Below, one piece after another: positions 25,052-35,327 of a DNA stretch of 64,000 nt. A program made the translations under genes and the position numbers. The first letter of the stretch is position 1. Each line of letters begins with the position of its first letter. This DNA comes from Levilactobacillus mulengensis (GTDB lineage: Bacteria > Bacillota > Bacilli > Lactobacillales > Lactobacillaceae), in NCBI RefSeq assembly GCF_003946045.1, contig NZ_RHNW01000001.1:186001-250000 (forward strand), written 5' to 3'. The notes beneath the pieces are model-generated. The model was not told the DNA's origin. It made no database searches and saw only the letters and a list, made by a program, of their open reading frames with translations.

Positions 25052-27127
25052 TTATTTAACGACCAATTGGTCCAAGTCACCCAAGGTCAACGCTAAGGTT
25101 GCCAAGTGGCTCAGTTCAGTTAACCGGTTGTTCCGAACGGCATCGTTCTTGTCCATGACCATCGTGGCTTCAAAGTAAGCGGCAATGGTTGGTTGGATGC
25201 CGGCCAGGCTAGCGTACAGAGCATCTAAGCCCTTGCCAGCGGCGGCAGCAACTTCGGCAACACCCTGGTCCAGCGCACCTTCACTGTCATTTTCAAACAG
25301 CTTGGCGTCGACCGTGGCGTCGGCCAATTCGGCTGGGGCCTTTTGGGCCAAACGAATCACCCGCGTCAGAGATTCGATGACGGCCTTGAAGTTGTCGTCA
25401 GCGGCGTGGCTGGCCAAAATGTCAGCGGCCGTGAAGATCTGCAAGACGTCACTGCTGGAGCCGGCGGTCACGGCATCGATGATGTCATGACGCTGCTTAG
25501 CAGAACGCAAGATCTTACGGATCCGGTCCTTAATGAAGGTCACCATGGCGTCGATTTGACTAGCTTGGTCCAGCTTAGGAGCCACGTTAGCCGTGTCTTC
25601 GGCGGTGATAAAGTCACTGGCTAATTCAGCGACTGGCAAGGACCACTTCTGGTCACGCGCGATCCGCACGATCCCGGTTGCCTGACGCCGCAAAGCGTAA
25701 GGGTCGTTGGAACCGCTAGGAATCATGCCAGCAGCGAAGAAGGTCAAGATGCTATCGAACTTGTCGGCCAAGGCCAAGACCGCACCCGGAACGGATTCTG
25801 GTAAGGCCCCATCGGCTGAGATAGGTTCGTAGTGTTCGCGAACGGCTTGGGCAACGGCTGGGTCTTCACCTTGCAGTAAGGCATACTTTTCACCCATGAC
25901 CCCTTGGAGTTCGGCGAATTCACCGACCATCCCGGTCACCAGGTCAAACTTGTAGATTTCGCTGGCGCGTAAGGCGGCCTTGGCTTGGGCATCGTTTAAG
26001 TCGAAATGCTTCGCCAAGACGCTCACGATTGCCTTAACGCGGTCCATCTTTTCGGCCATCGTACTAATCTTATCGTGGAAGCTAACGGACTTGAGCCGTT
26101 CCACGTAATCGGCAATGGTCTTCTTTTGATCTTCCGTGTAGAAGAACATGGCGTCTTCCAAACGGGCCGTCAGAACCTTTTCGTTCCCGGCAACCACGTT
26201 TTGGAGGTCGTGGTCGTTCCCGTTACGAACGGAGATGAAGTTAGGCAAGAGCTTGCCGCTGGCATCGCGCGCGTAGAAGAAGCGTTGATGGTCACGCATG
26301 GAGGTGATCAGAACTTCTTCGGGGATGGTCAGGTATTTCTCGTCGAAGCTCCCTTCAAAGGCAGTTGGCCATTCAACCAGGTTGTTGACCTCTTCCAACA
26401 GGCCAGCGTCAATGTTGACCGTCCAGCTGTGGTCGGCCGCAATCTTTTCAATCTGTTGCTTGATCAAGGCCTTGCGCTTGTCGGCATCGGCAATGACGAA
26501 CTGGGCGGTTAAGTCGGCTTCGTAGTCGGCAGCCGTGGCAACGTCCACGTCGGTCCCTAAGAAACGGTGACCGCGGGTGTTGCGACCGGTCGTGACGTCC
26601 AGGATGCTAAACGGAATCACGTCGGCATCTAACAGCGCCACGATCCAACGAATTGGCCGAACGTATTCGAAGTGATGGGTGCTCCACTTCATCATGGTTG
26701 GGAAGGTCATGGCCGTGATGACGTCCTTCAAGCCAGCCAAGACGGCGGCAACGGGTTCACCGGCAATAAACTTGTCGACGTAAACGTATTCGGTCCCCTT
26801 GATTTCCTTGAAGGTGATGTCGTCCGGGGTCAGACCTTGGCCACGGGTAAACCCGATAGCGGCCTTCGTCCAGTTACCATCGGCATCCTGAGCGATCTTC
26901 TTAGCGGGTCCCTTGACGGATTCGCTGATATCTTCTTGCTTGTCGGCTAAGCCACTGATTTGGATGGCTAAGCGCCGGGGCGTGGAGAACGGCTTGATGT
27001 CCGTGTAGTCCACTCGTTGTTCCTTTAAATAGTCAGCCGTGCGCTTGACCAGTTGCTTGATAGCTGGCGTCACCACGTGGGCTGGCATTTCTTCTAGTCC
27101 AATTTCAAGTAAAAATGTGTGTGCCAT
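25052..27127 (-). CDS. glyS: Glycyl-tRNA synthetase beta subunit
   Basis: 691-residue beta subunit of the heterotetrameric glycyl-tRNA synthetase. Begins with the family N terminus [14 protein letters not shown]; central HD-like domain has [10 protein letters not shown] and [11 protein letters not shown]; the C-terminal DALR anticodon-binding domain ends the protein. Its ATG overlaps the glyQ stop by one base, so the two are translationally coupled. Controlled by the glycine T-box upstream of glyQ. Confidence 0.98.
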   Translation of the reverse strand: MAHTFLLEIGLEEMPAHVVTPAIKQLVKRTADYLKEQRVDYTDIKPFSTPRRLAIQISGLADKQEDISESVKGPAKKIAQDADGNWTKAAIGFTRGQGLTPDDITFKEIKGTEYVYVDKFIAGEPVAAVLAGLKDVITAMTFPTMMKWSTHHFEYVRPIRWIVALLDADVIPFSILDVTTGRNTRGHRFLGTDVDVATAADYEADLTAQFVIADADKRKALIKQQIEKIAADHSWTVNIDAGLLEEVNNLVEWPTAFEGSFDEKYLTIPEEVLITSMRDHQRFFYARDASGKLLPNFISVRNGNDHDLQNVVAGNEKVLTARLEDAMFFYTEDQKKTIADYVERLKSVSFHDKISTMAEKMDRVKAIVSVLAKHFDLNDAQAKAALRASEIYKFDLVTGMVGEFAELQGVMGEKYALLQGEDPAVAQAVREHYEPISADGALPESVPGAVLALADKFDSILTFFAAGMIPSGSNDPYALRRQATGIVRIARDQKWSLPVAELASDFITAEDTANVAPKLDQASQIDAMVTFIKDRIRKILRSAKQRHDIIDAVTAGSSSDVLQIFTAADILASHAADDNFKAVIESLTRVIRLAQKAPAELADATVDAKLFENDSEGALDQGVAEVAAAAGKGLDALYASLAGIQPTIAAYFEATMVMDKNDAVRNNRLTELSHLATLALTLGDLDQLVVK

Positions 27128-28056
27128 TATTTTTTGGCCTCCTCATCGTCTGCTAATAGTTTTGCACGTAAGGCTTCATCCTTGACCAATGGGAACCCAC
27201 GCTTCTTCCGTTCAGCAACGAAGGCACGCGCCACGGCCCGGGCCATGTTCCGGATGCGAGACAGGTAGCCGGCCCGTTCAGTAACGGAAACGGCGCCCCG
27301 GGCATCGAGCAGGTTAAAGGTATGGCTGCACTTCAGGATGTAATCGTAAGCTGGGTGCACCAGACCATTGGCAATTTGCTTCTTGGCTTCGTCTTCGTAT
27401 TCGTCGAAGTGGCGGAGCAACATGTCTTGGTTGCTTTCTTCAAAACTGTACTTGGAGTGTTCGTATTCGGGCTCCTTGAAGATGTCCCCGTACTTCACGC
27501 CATCGGCCCATTCCAGGTCGAAGACGGAGTTGACGTCTTGCACGTAGGAAGCTAACCGTTCCAACCCATAGGTCACTTCGGAAGTGACGGGATCAACTTC
27601 CATCCCCCCAACAACTTGGAAGTAGGTGAACTGGGTGATTTCCATCCCGTCCAACCAAACTTCCCAACCAACACCGGCACAACCCATGGATGGGTTTTCC
27701 CAGTTATCTTCAACGAACCGGATATCATGTTCGAGCGGGTTGATGCCGAGTTCCTTCAAACTGTTCAGGTAAAGTTCCTGAATGTTATCAGGTGAAGGCT
27801 TCATGATCACTTGGAACTGGTGATGTTGATATAACCGGTTGGGGTTTTCCCCGTAACGACCATCGGCTGGTCGGCGAGAAGGTTCAACGTAAGCGGCGTT
27901 CCAAGGTTCTGGTCCGATCGCCCGTAAGAAGGTGTAAGGACTCATGGTCCCGGCCCCTTTTTCAGTATCGTAAGCTTGCATCAGCATGCAGCCCTGTGCG
28001 GACCAGTACTGTTGTAACTTTAAAATGATTGCTTGCATGGACAGTTTTTCTGTCAT
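27127..28056 (-). CDS. glyQ: Glycyl-tRNA synthetase alpha subunit
   Basis: 309 residues (start at ATG 28056 after AAGGAGG; an earlier in-frame ATG at 28119 would lie in the leader). Class II synthetase core of the bacterial alpha subunit, with [38 protein letters not shown] and the motif 3 region containing [11 protein letters not shown]. Forms the alpha2-beta2 enzyme with GlyS. Confidence 0.98.
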   Translation of the reverse strand: MTEKLSMQAIILKLQQYWSAQGCMLMQAYDTEKGAGTMSPYTFLRAIGPEPWNAAYVEPSRRPADGRYGENPNRLYQHHQFQVIMKPSPDNIQELYLNSLKELGINPLEHDIRFVEDNWENPSMGCAGVGWEVWLDGMEITQFTYFQVVGGMEVDPVTSEVTYGLERLASYVQDVNSVFDLEWADGVKYGDIFKEPEYEHSKYSFEESNQDMLLRHFDEYEDEAKKQIANGLVHPAYDYILKCSHTFNLLDARGAVSVTERAGYLSRIRNMARAVARAFVAERKKRGFPLVKDEALRAKLLADDEEAKK

Positions 28057-28089
28057 GGGTGCTGTTTCCTCCTTAAATTTCAAACAAAT

Positions 28090-28314
28090 AAGCGCAAAAA
28101 AATCCCCACGAGAATTCACCGAGGCAAATTCACGTAGGGACGAAAAAATTTTCGCGGTTCCACCCTACTTCTAGTCACAGACTGACTAGCAGCTTACTTG
28201 GAAACGACTCCGAATGTGCCAACCCACAGCACCCGTTATCCGGCTAACACTACCCCGGACTCGCTGAGAACAACCACTGCGTTTTTCATTCATCATAATC
28301 GACTTATTTAACTG
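28090..28314 (-). ncRNA. T-box riboswitch, glycine
   Basis: Leader of glyQS. The T-box sequence AGGGTGGAACCGCG is at 28153-28166, the terminator stem (TCCC..GAATT with AATTC..GGGGA plus seven T) at 28099-28142. The probable specifier codon is GGC at 28218-28220, followed by ACA as is usual. Uncharged glycyl-tRNA would pair with specifier and T-box to stabilise the antiterminator and switch the operon on. Confidence 0.93.
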
Positions 28315-28320
28315 AGTTTT

Positions 28321-28349
28321 ATGATAGTCGTCTGGGGTGGGGTTGTCAA
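28321..28349 (-). promoter_or_regulatory. Promoter of the glyQS T-box leader
   Basis: Consensus TTGACA at 28344-28349, 17-base spacer, TATCAT at 28321-28326 on the minus strand. It begins only 21 bases beyond the stop codon of the accessory gene at 28370. Confidence 0.85.
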
Positions 28350-28369
28350 TGGATTTAGGGGAAACGGTA

Positions 28370-30481
28370 TTAATCCGTGTTGGCAGCGGAGGCCCCCTTT
28401 ATTTGGTTTGTCCGATGCCGCCGAAGATCAGTGTATTCTCGTAAATATTTAAAGGGAAACGGAATGACGGTGTATTGATTCAATCGGACAAAGCCGACCT
28501 GCATGAGTGATTCTAGCTCATGGAAAATTTCACACACGTCTGCCTTCGGTTGCAAACTTCCAATCGCCACAATTTTTTTCAAGGGAATCGCCCGCTTCTG
28601 CTGGGCTTCTAGCGGATTATTGCGCCCGATAAAGTAATAGGTATCGCCATTTAATTCAAGCAAGCCCATCCCACAAGTTCCTGTCCAGTATGCTTCGAAC
28701 GCCTTTTGCCGAATCGGCAACTTTAACCATTGACCCTGAGCCTGATGAAACGCGGCGTTGAACGCTTTCATGGCGTTCAGCTTCCAGCTCAATTTAAGGG
28801 TCATTCGCAACTCTCGAATCGTCAACTCGGTCTTCCGTAGCTGTGTGAGTTCGGCAATCAGCTGTTGCTGCTGCGACACGTGCTTCTGGTCGATAACCAA
28901 CCCCTGGGCAACCGTCAACAGATTCTGTCGACTAACTAAATTTTCTTCGCTGGCCGAATGCAACTGAGAAGTAATTTTTTCTGCATCTGGGACCGTGATC
29001 AAATCCGTCCCATAGATGGCAAAGAGACCAGATTGGCTTTGAATAGCCCCCTGTAACAAATAGGGATTTTCCCCAGTTGCAGCCAAAATTCTTTTAACTG
29101 TTTGCTGGAGCTCAGTTGCGGTAGAATCGTTGATTTCGCCTTGAATATGTGTCTCTTCAAAAATCACTCGTTGATCAGGTGTAATGGTTAAGCGCGTCAC
29201 AACAAGGTTTAGCGGTTCCGCCCGTTTGCTCAGTCTATTGAAAAACAAATACTTAAAGTGACCAGCGGTGTCTGCCTTCACAGCTGTAGGCAACCGTAGC
29301 TTTCCGGCCGAAATATCCCGTTTAACTAGCAGCTGGACTACCGTCATCAAGAATTGATTATTCGCCATCAGGTCAGCTTGCTGGTCACCCTGCCACTGAT
29401 ACTGCTGTTTGTCCGCATCAAAGTCCCCAAACTTCTCAAAGGTTAAATGTTGAATTACTTGATCATTACGACCAACTTGATAACGTGGGTCCTGCTCGTC
29501 CAGCACGACTTGCAGATTTAATCCTGCCACAGCTCGCTCACCGACCGAGACTGTCACTCCCGCCTGTACAAGTTGGGGGCTGGTCTGGACTCTGTCCGCC
29601 AAATGCGCGACTAACGCCCAAACGTGGGGTTCGCCAGCATCACCGACAAAATGCAGACTCTGACCTTTTAGTAACGCCATCACCTGCTTGATTGCTGGCA
29701 CCCTTGTTTTTGGCGAATAAGCCATCACCTCACTGGCGTGAAAATGCGGCAACTGGCAGAAACAATCCCCGTACGCCTGCTTGAGATCTTTCAGAAGGGC
29801 ATTCTGAAGGCCCACCTTGGTTTGTGCGAAATCAGCCAGTGTCCGCAGCGTAAAGAAATCAATCGTGTTTTTCCGGCCATGAACATGATGCTGGTCCCAC
29901 AGTTGTCCGGGTGCCATAGCTGACCACCTCAGGCACCCGTCACTGGCTAAAAAACCCATTTTTTGTGGTGCCACCACTGGTTTAAAGGTCCGCGTGCGCA
30001 ATTGTAAAATATGATCTTTTAAGTCGACCTCGACCGCAACCAACGTTTTTTCTGTTTGTCTATGCACTAATAACAAACGGTCAGTGGCTCGCTGATTTCT
30101 GAGTACGAGTTGATCATCAAACTGACATTGCTTGACTGCTTTGAGCATGAGCATAACAATTGTGTCCGGGGTAATTTTCTGCTGGATAGCCTGCTGCAGT
30201 GTCACAATTTTTGGGTGAACGCCGGTGATCTCTTGCGGAATTGGCTGGCTTTTGGCCATCAATGCTAAATACCGACTGGGACCAATTGCCTTACCTGCCT
30301 GAGCATCGTATTGCTTCGCCAACTTATGAATCGCTAAAACTGGGCAAGCATCGAACCAACTTGGTAGTTTACCGGGATGGTCCGTTTCAACTAAAATTAA
30401 CCGCAATCGCTGATTAAAGCCGACTTCATTGAATTCATAGTCCACTAAATTTGTCAAAGCTACCGGTACGTTATCTACCAT
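28370..30481 (-). CDS. Unrecognised 703-residue protein, partner of the helicase-nuclease
   Basis: Second gene of a two-gene operon; its ATG overlaps the end of the helicase gene by 11 bases. No signal peptide or TM segment. I cannot name the family. Visible parts: an N-terminal alpha/beta region; beta-strand-rich segment at about 134-167; a region near 320-398 with an Asp-rich loop, VIQHLTFE and a hydrophobic helix ending in KRDI; a predicted helical stretch with Gln runs at 535-585; and a C-terminal beta-rich domain (about 596-690) with GLLELNGDTYYFIG and PFPFKYLREY. The arrangement of helicase, nuclease and a large third component recalls pPIWI-RE modules, but I see no clear DEDX Argonaute residues. 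AT-richer than the flanking core genes. Probably acts with the helicase on nucleic acid; defence is an inference. Confidence 0.7.
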   Translation of the reverse strand: MVDNVPVALTNLVDYEFNEVGFNQRLRLILVETDHPGKLPSWFDACPVLAIHKLAKQYDAQAGKAIGPSRYLALMAKSQPIPQEITGVHPKIVTLQQAIQQKITPDTIVMLMLKAVKQCQFDDQLVLRNQRATDRLLLVHRQTEKTLVAVEVDLKDHILQLRTRTFKPVVAPQKMGFLASDGCLRWSAMAPGQLWDQHHVHGRKNTIDFFTLRTLADFAQTKVGLQNALLKDLKQAYGDCFCQLPHFHASEVMAYSPKTRVPAIKQVMALLKGQSLHFVGDAGEPHVWALVAHLADRVQTSPQLVQAGVTVSVGERAVAGLNLQVVLDEQDPRYQVGRNDQVIQHLTFEKFGDFDADKQQYQWQGDQQADLMANNQFLMTVVQLLVKRDISAGKLRLPTAVKADTAGHFKYLFFNRLSKRAEPLNLVVTRLTITPDQRVIFEETHIQGEINDSTATELQQTVKRILAATGENPYLLQGAIQSQSGLFAIYGTDLITVPDAEKITSQLHSASEENLVSRQNLLTVAQGLVIDQKHVSQQQQLIAELTQLRKTELTIRELRMTLKLSWKLNAMKAFNAAFHQAQGQWLKLPIRQKAFEAYWTGTCGMGLLELNGDTYYFIGRNNPLEAQQKRAIPLKKIVAIGSLQPKADVCEIFHELESLMQVGFVRLNQYTVIPFPFKYLREYTDLRRHRTNQIKGASAANTD

Positions 30482-33400
30482 TTAAAAAGTCCCCCATCAT
30501 TTTTTCCTGTTCAGGCGTCAAAGCAAATTTCCCCTGTGCATCTAACAACTGCGGTACCTCCATAATTTGTCCATTACGCGTTATTTTCGGCACAAATTTT
30601 TGTGTCCCAGTCGTTTCAATCAAATTTACGATGAGGACCCGCCTACTGTGTAGCTCTTGCGCATCAGTCAGACGATTCAGTTTATCTTGCACATGCCTGC
30701 GTTCTGCTATGGCCGATTGATTGTGAGGATGCCGCCAATTCTTAAAATCAAGATAAACGTGGTCCGCCGTTTGAAAATCAAAGAGCTCATGATTATCTGC
30801 AGAGAGCGTCCTGAGTTTAACCGACCAGCGGTCCTCAAGAATAAATTTGCCGGCAACCTCGCCAAGTATCCCCAAGTAATTATCAAACTGAACCGGATTG
30901 ACAATAAACCCAGTCTTCTCCCAAGTGGTTGCCCACCCCTGAGAATCGAAATATGCCTGCATCCCCGGATATTTCAGCAGGGTAGGCAGTCCCGCCGTCT
31001 CAGCAGAAACTTCTTCCGTCCCACGACTATCCGTTCCAAACGTAAAGTTCTCACCGGATCGGGCAACCTGATATTGACTTACCTCGCTGTCTAAATAGGC
31101 ACCCTCTGGTTTCTTCTCCCACTGATGGTACTGATCAAAAGTGGGTGTGGGCTGGCATAATAAGTGCTCCCTAAAATCTTGATACCGGTTAGCAGTCTTG
31201 GTATCCTTCTGAAGTTGGCCCGCCATTTCATTAACCGCATGCTGCGTTTCCAGAGTTCGGTTAGACCAGCGTTCAAACTGAATTTTCTCGCTCGTCTGAA
31301 CCGAATCGGCCGCTTCTCGTTGCAGGTTGCGAATGGCCTGGGCTTCAGGTCCCAACTGATAGTCAGCCAGCATGGATACGTTAAAGTAATTCCGGACATC
31401 CGCTCCTAAAATTACGAGTGTTTCTGGCAGCTTATTAAATGACCGGTCCATTCGACCGAGTGCTTGCAAAATAACCTGCGTATGGGCGCCAACATAACTA
31501 ATTGTGTTTCGAAATTGTTTGGCCGGAATTCCTAAGCTTTGCTTCTTAGCATATTTACTAATATCCAGGAGCGAGACCTCACTATTGTCTGCCAAACTCA
31601 GCAATTCATAGCAGGCACGAATCCACTGCGCCTTACTTTTTTCGGTTGCCACTTGCGGAACCAGGGTGAAAATATTCGTGACCCGTCCCAAATAGATTCC
31701 GGCTAAATCCACCATCTGTCGTCGTGGATCATTCGAATTGGCATCAGCCGGAGATATGTCAACTGTCTTACCTGCCTCAAGTGTTCCGATGTTGTGTTGA
31801 AGGTTTTGACCAACCCCCAAGGTGGCGTACGAGCTCAGTAAGTACACCCGTGTTTCTTCTTTGGATGGCAGCTTAAGTGCGGCCGTAATTTGGTCGTCAA
31901 CCAATTGCTCATCTGTCGTGAACTTTTTGGCAATTGGTCGTAATTGTGGTTGATGCGGCTCATCTGTACACAGTAACTGTGACAGTAATTTAAAGACCTG
32001 CGTCACAAAATTCAGTGACATCTGAATTTCATTTTCCTCCCCTTTTACCTTGGGCAATACGCTTTGTAATCCCAGGAAGGTCGTCTTATCTGAAAATCCC
32101 AGAAAGCAGATAAAACTCATGAACAAATCCAAATAGCGTTGCTGAACAAACGAAACCAGTTGCCGTTCACCCTTACTCGGATAAGTGCTATAAATTTCTC
32201 GCATCTTTTGTTTGACCAGCATCTCAAGTGTCCTTAACTGTCCCAGCTGCTCGGGACCCAAGGCAACCTCAGGGCACAGTTCATGAATTAATTGGCGCAT
32301 GCACTCGCCGCTCTCAGCAGAGACCTGTACCTTAGCCGTTTCCTTGACAATCACTTTAGCCCCATTTGCCCGACAGCGCTGACTAGTGTCAAATTGCTTC
32401 TGAACACTTATAGGTAAATCCGCCAACCCATCTATGAGTCGGTCGCCTAACTGCTCACGAATAAAGTTGAAATCGAAGTTGTTAATCACCGTATCAACCT
32501 TAACCGTCGCGGACATGCCGACCACTACCCCACGTTTAGCCAGATGAATGAGAAACTTCTCTGGGGTTTCTTGGACTAACGCCGCACTAATCTTTGTTCG
32601 ATTCAAATGGGCATCACTATCCGTTAAGGCAATCAGTTGCAGGCCGTTTCGTTGCAGGTAGCGGCCACACTGACCATCAGTTGTGGGCTTCACCGTTTTA
32701 CGGTATTTCAAAGGCGCCTGATGATACATGCCGAGGACTAATTTCTTGGAGTCAACGGATAACCACAGGCAATCACAAATTGTGGCAATTGCATCTTCTA
32801 GTTCCAATTGATTTTCAATCACCAATCGTTGCGCGTTAACTTGCTGACAATACTTCCCAGCCCATTCGACCAACAGGTGAATAAAGCTACTGAAAAACTG
32901 ACTCATCCTTTGAATCATTTGATAAAATTTTAAATCATTCGTCACAACACGTTGTCCGGATAAAACAACCCGCCTGCCTGGAAGGTCACGGTGACTCCAC
33001 CACCCGTGACTACTACTAATCGTGAGACTGTCCAGATTAAAGATAAAATTAGTCGTCGTCATCGCATCAATTGTTTTATAGTCTTCCGTTAGTTCATACT
33101 GTGCGGCTAGGTGATTGACTCGTTTCTTTAGTTGACCAAATTTTCCCCGCTGCCGCAGCACAGACATTACGTCTTCTGGTCGTTTCTTTTGTAGATTATT
33201 GACGCCGCTTCGGATTTCCCGAAACAATGACAGAAAATCCAGTGGGACCTTCGTTGCGTCATCAATAATTTTATCGACCAGTTGAGATTTCATCTCATCA
33301 ACTTCATCTAAAATAACCGTGGCGTTGCCGAGGCAACTAGTGGCAGTGACTGGGATGGACCTCTGACTATAAAAAGACGGAAAGGTCCGCACAAACTTTG

Positions 33401-34082
33401 CCCATGTGAGCAGCACCAACTGGTATTTTTTAAGATTGATTTCGGGAAAGTACTGATTCAAATAGTGTGCTAAGTCCGTCTCATCCGCATTGACATATTC
33501 TTCAAGCGTCACCTTATCCGCCTTCGTCAGTGGGTCGCTGAGCATTAACGTTCGTCGCAATATTTTGATAACTTCTCGTTTAAATGTTGTGTACGCCAAT
33601 TTTAAATTTTGAAAATCATTACGGCCGGCCAGGGACTGTTTCTCTGGCTGCTGATTATAGCGTTCATGATAGGTTTGCAAGTTACCCAAGGCTTGTTTAA
33701 CTTTTTCACTTGCTGATAGTTCTGCTGGGAATTGACTGGTAATGACCTCACCCGTTATTTCCTCTAAGGCGTGTAATACAGCGATTGTCCGGTTGAGATA
33801 GGCTTCACGAGCTGCTGAAGTCTTAAACGGACCATTTTTCTGCTCAAATTCATGCGCAACGGCTGCCCGAAAATCTGCGATATGCAAATTGTTCTTTTTA
33901 ACAGTGACGAAAAAGAAACGCCTGTCAGTTGTGTTGACAACCGTTTGACTAATATAGTGAATAATTCCGTATGTCTTCCCACTACCAGTTGGTGCTGGCA
34001 CGGTCACCAAACAACCAGGGTCGTCCGCCGTGGTCAGCCGCTGAGCTTTACCAAAGATCGCGGAAAAATCTAATCCAGTCAT
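30471..34082 (-). CDS. SF2 helicase fused to a PD-(D/E)XK-like nuclease domain
   Basis: 1203 residues, cytoplasmic. Helicase motifs: Walker A PTGSGKT at 31-37, Walker B LDEVDE at 258-263, motif III MSAT at 523-526, a motif V-like SSYATLGVGQNL near 750-761 and motif VI QALGRMDR at 873-880. The 220-residue stretch between motifs I and II and the region 527-745 hold large helical insertions. No four-cysteine Fe-S cluster is present, so it is not a classical DinG/XPD enzyme. The C-terminal 150 residues look like a restriction-type nuclease: E1075 in GILGEVAGK, D1102 in FDF and D1112-F-K1114. Start ATG has AAGGAG upstream and its own promoter. AT-rich compared with neighbours. Likely an antiviral or anti-plasmid enzyme (inference). 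Confidence 0.85.
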   Translation of the reverse strand: MTGLDFSAIFGKAQRLTTADDPGCLVTVPAPTGSGKTYGIIHYISQTVVNTTDRRFFFVTVKKNNLHIADFRAAVAHEFEQKNGPFKTSAAREAYLNRTIAVLHALEEITGEVITSQFPAELSASEKVKQALGNLQTYHERYNQQPEKQSLAGRNDFQNLKLAYTTFKREVIKILRRTLMLSDPLTKADKVTLEEYVNADETDLAHYLNQYFPEINLKKYQLVLLTWAKFVRTFPSFYSQRSIPVTATSCLGNATVILDEVDEMKSQLVDKIIDDATKVPLDFLSLFREIRSGVNNLQKKRPEDVMSVLRQRGKFGQLKKRVNHLAAQYELTEDYKTIDAMTTTNFIFNLDSLTISSSHGWWSHRDLPGRRVVLSGQRVVTNDLKFYQMIQRMSQFFSSFIHLLVEWAGKYCQQVNAQRLVIENQLELEDAIATICDCLWLSVDSKKLVLGMYHQAPLKYRKTVKPTTDGQCGRYLQRNGLQLIALTDSDAHLNRTKISAALVQETPEKFLIHLAKRGVVVGMSATVKVDTVINNFDFNFIREQLGDRLIDGLADLPISVQKQFDTSQRCRANGAKVIVKETAKVQVSAESGECMRQLIHELCPEVALGPEQLGQLRTLEMLVKQKMREIYSTYPSKGERQLVSFVQQRYLDLFMSFICFLGFSDKTTFLGLQSVLPKVKGEENEIQMSLNFVTQVFKLLSQLLCTDEPHQPQLRPIAKKFTTDEQLVDDQITAALKLPSKEETRVYLLSSYATLGVGQNLQHNIGTLEAGKTVDISPADANSNDPRRQMVDLAGIYLGRVTNIFTLVPQVATEKSKAQWIRACYELLSLADNSEVSLLDISKYAKKQSLGIPAKQFRNTISYVGAHTQVILQALGRMDRSFNKLPETLVILGADVRNYFNVSMLADYQLGPEAQAIRNLQREAADSVQTSEKIQFERWSNRTLETQHAVNEMAGQLQKDTKTANRYQDFREHLLCQPTPTFDQYHQWEKKPEGAYLDSEVSQYQVARSGENFTFGTDSRGTEEVSAETAGLPTLLKYPGMQAYFDSQGWATTWEKTGFIVNPVQFDNYLGILGEVAGKFILEDRWSVKLRTLSADNHELFDFQTADHVYLDFKNWRHPHNQSAIAERRHVQDKLNRLTDAQELHSRRVLIVNLIETTGTQKFVPKITRNGQIMEVPQLLDAQGKFALTPEQEKMMGDFLNGR

Positions 34083-34111
34083 TTACTCACTCCTTCACTT
34101 ATGTATTTTCC

Positions 34112-34140
34112 AAGTTAGCAGTGTGTAAAATGCCTGTCAA
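34112..34140 (-). promoter_or_regulatory. Promoter of the helicase operon
   Basis: Consensus TTGACA at 34135-34140, 17-base spacer, TAACTT at 34112-34117 on the minus strand, 30 bases ahead of the start codon. Confidence 0.65.
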
Positions 34141-34205
34141 TGTGCTTTACAACCTTGATACAAAAGCTTTTCGAAGTCTTTACAGACATACGCTTTAGCA
34201 ATTAA

Positions 34206-34247
34206 AAAAGCACATCCACCAGCTCAAGTCGAGCGGTCGAATGTGCT
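34206..34247 (-). terminator. Terminator of the aldo/keto reductase gene
   Basis: AAGCACAT...ATGTGCTT stem with six T on the minus strand, ten bases past the stop codon. Confidence 0.88.
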
Positions 34248-34257
34248 TCATGATTCA

Positions 34258-35223
34258 TTAAATTTCGCGGAAAAACTTCTTAAAGCCAAATAGTTTATCA
34301 ATACGAGCTTCATACTCGGTTGGAATCTCCAGGTCAACGGCCTTTAAATTATTCTGTAGCTGTTCGGGTTTGCTGGCCCCGATGATCAGGCTGGAGATAC
34401 GGGCATCCCGCTTGTCCCAGGCCAACGCAAAGGTTGCCAGATCCGTGTCCAATTCTGCGGCCATCTTAGCGAGTTCTGCCACTTTTGCCAAATTTTCTGG
34501 CACCAGTTGCGCCTGCAGGTCTGGTTGGAACGTGCCCCGGGATCCGGCCGGTGCGGGCTGACCCTGCCGGTATTTCCCAGTCAATAGTCCCTGTGCTAAA
34601 GGTGAAAATGGTACGACGCCCAGTCCAAGCTCGCCACACAGGTCCAACAGCTCATGTTCAATGTAGCGATCAAACATGTTGTACTCGGGTTGCACCACGG
34701 TAATTGGGTGTAGCCCACGTTCTTGAATGATCAGCTCCGCCTTTAAAATTTGCACCGGCGTCCATTCGCTGACCCCATAGTAGAGGATTTTGCCTTGATC
34801 GACCAAGCCACTCAAGGTCGTCAGGGTTTCTGCTAGCGGCGTCTGTGGATCGAAGCGGTGGCAGAAGTACAGATCCAAGTAATCCGTTTGGAGATTGGTC
34901 AGCGACTGGTCGATGGATTCGGTGATATGTTTCCGTGACAGGCCACGGTCATTGACGCCTTTGCCAGATGGAAAGTAAACCTTACTGGAAACCACCAATT
35001 CCTTGCGGGGGAACTGTTGGAGGGCCTTGCCCAAGAAACGTTCGGCGGCCCCGCGACTATACACGTCCGCACAGTCGAAATAGTTAATGCCACTTTCATA
35101 GGCCAGTTTGATGCTCTGCGCGGCCAGGTCCTGTTTGGCGGCATCACTAACATCCGTGAGCCAGCTGCCCAATGCTAATTCACTGACGCGTAAGCCTGAT
35201 TTGCCTAATTGCCGATACTTCAT
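34258..35223 (-). CDS. Aldo/keto reductase family oxidoreductase
   Basis: 321-residue NADPH-dependent (beta/alpha)8 oxidoreductase. The catalytic tetrad can be placed: D50 in INYFDCADVY, Y55, K81 in VVSSKVYFP and a histidine in LYFCHRFDP near residue 121. NADP-binding VVPFSPLAQGLLTGKY and the late IIGASKPEQL also fit. Resembles the voltage-gated potassium channel beta-subunit-like (YhdN/Kvbeta) group. Substrate unknown. AAAGGGAG precedes the ATG. Has its own terminator; lies downstream of the MarR-MFS pair on the same strand. Confidence 0.93.
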   Translation of the reverse strand: MKYRQLGKSGLRVSELALGSWLTDVSDAAKQDLAAQSIKLAYESGINYFDCADVYSRGAAERFLGKALQQFPRKELVVSSKVYFPSGKGVNDRGLSRKHITESIDQSLTNLQTDYLDLYFCHRFDPQTPLAETLTTLSGLVDQGKILYYGVSEWTPVQILKAELIIQERGLHPITVVQPEYNMFDRYIEHELLDLCGELGLGVVPFSPLAQGLLTGKYRQGQPAPAGSRGTFQPDLQAQLVPENLAKVAELAKMAAELDTDLATFALAWDKRDARISSLIIGASKPEQLQNNLKAVDLEIPTEYEARIDKLFGFKKFFREI

Positions 35224-35327
35224 ATGTAAGAACTCCCTTTATGTCAAAATAGTAAGAATTCAATTAAAATTCAATATGAAGTTAGTTTACCACGACAACG
35301 ACAACTGGCCCATTGATTTGTTAGCCA

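Noticed and set aside
28370-30481. Catalytically active Argonaute
   Set aside because: No DEDX tetrad could be placed; only a weak architectural analogy remains and is listed as hypothesis.
30471-34082. Assignment of the helicase as DinG or as Cas3
   Set aside because: No four-cysteine Fe-S cluster for DinG and no HD nuclease motif or neighbouring cas genes for Cas3.
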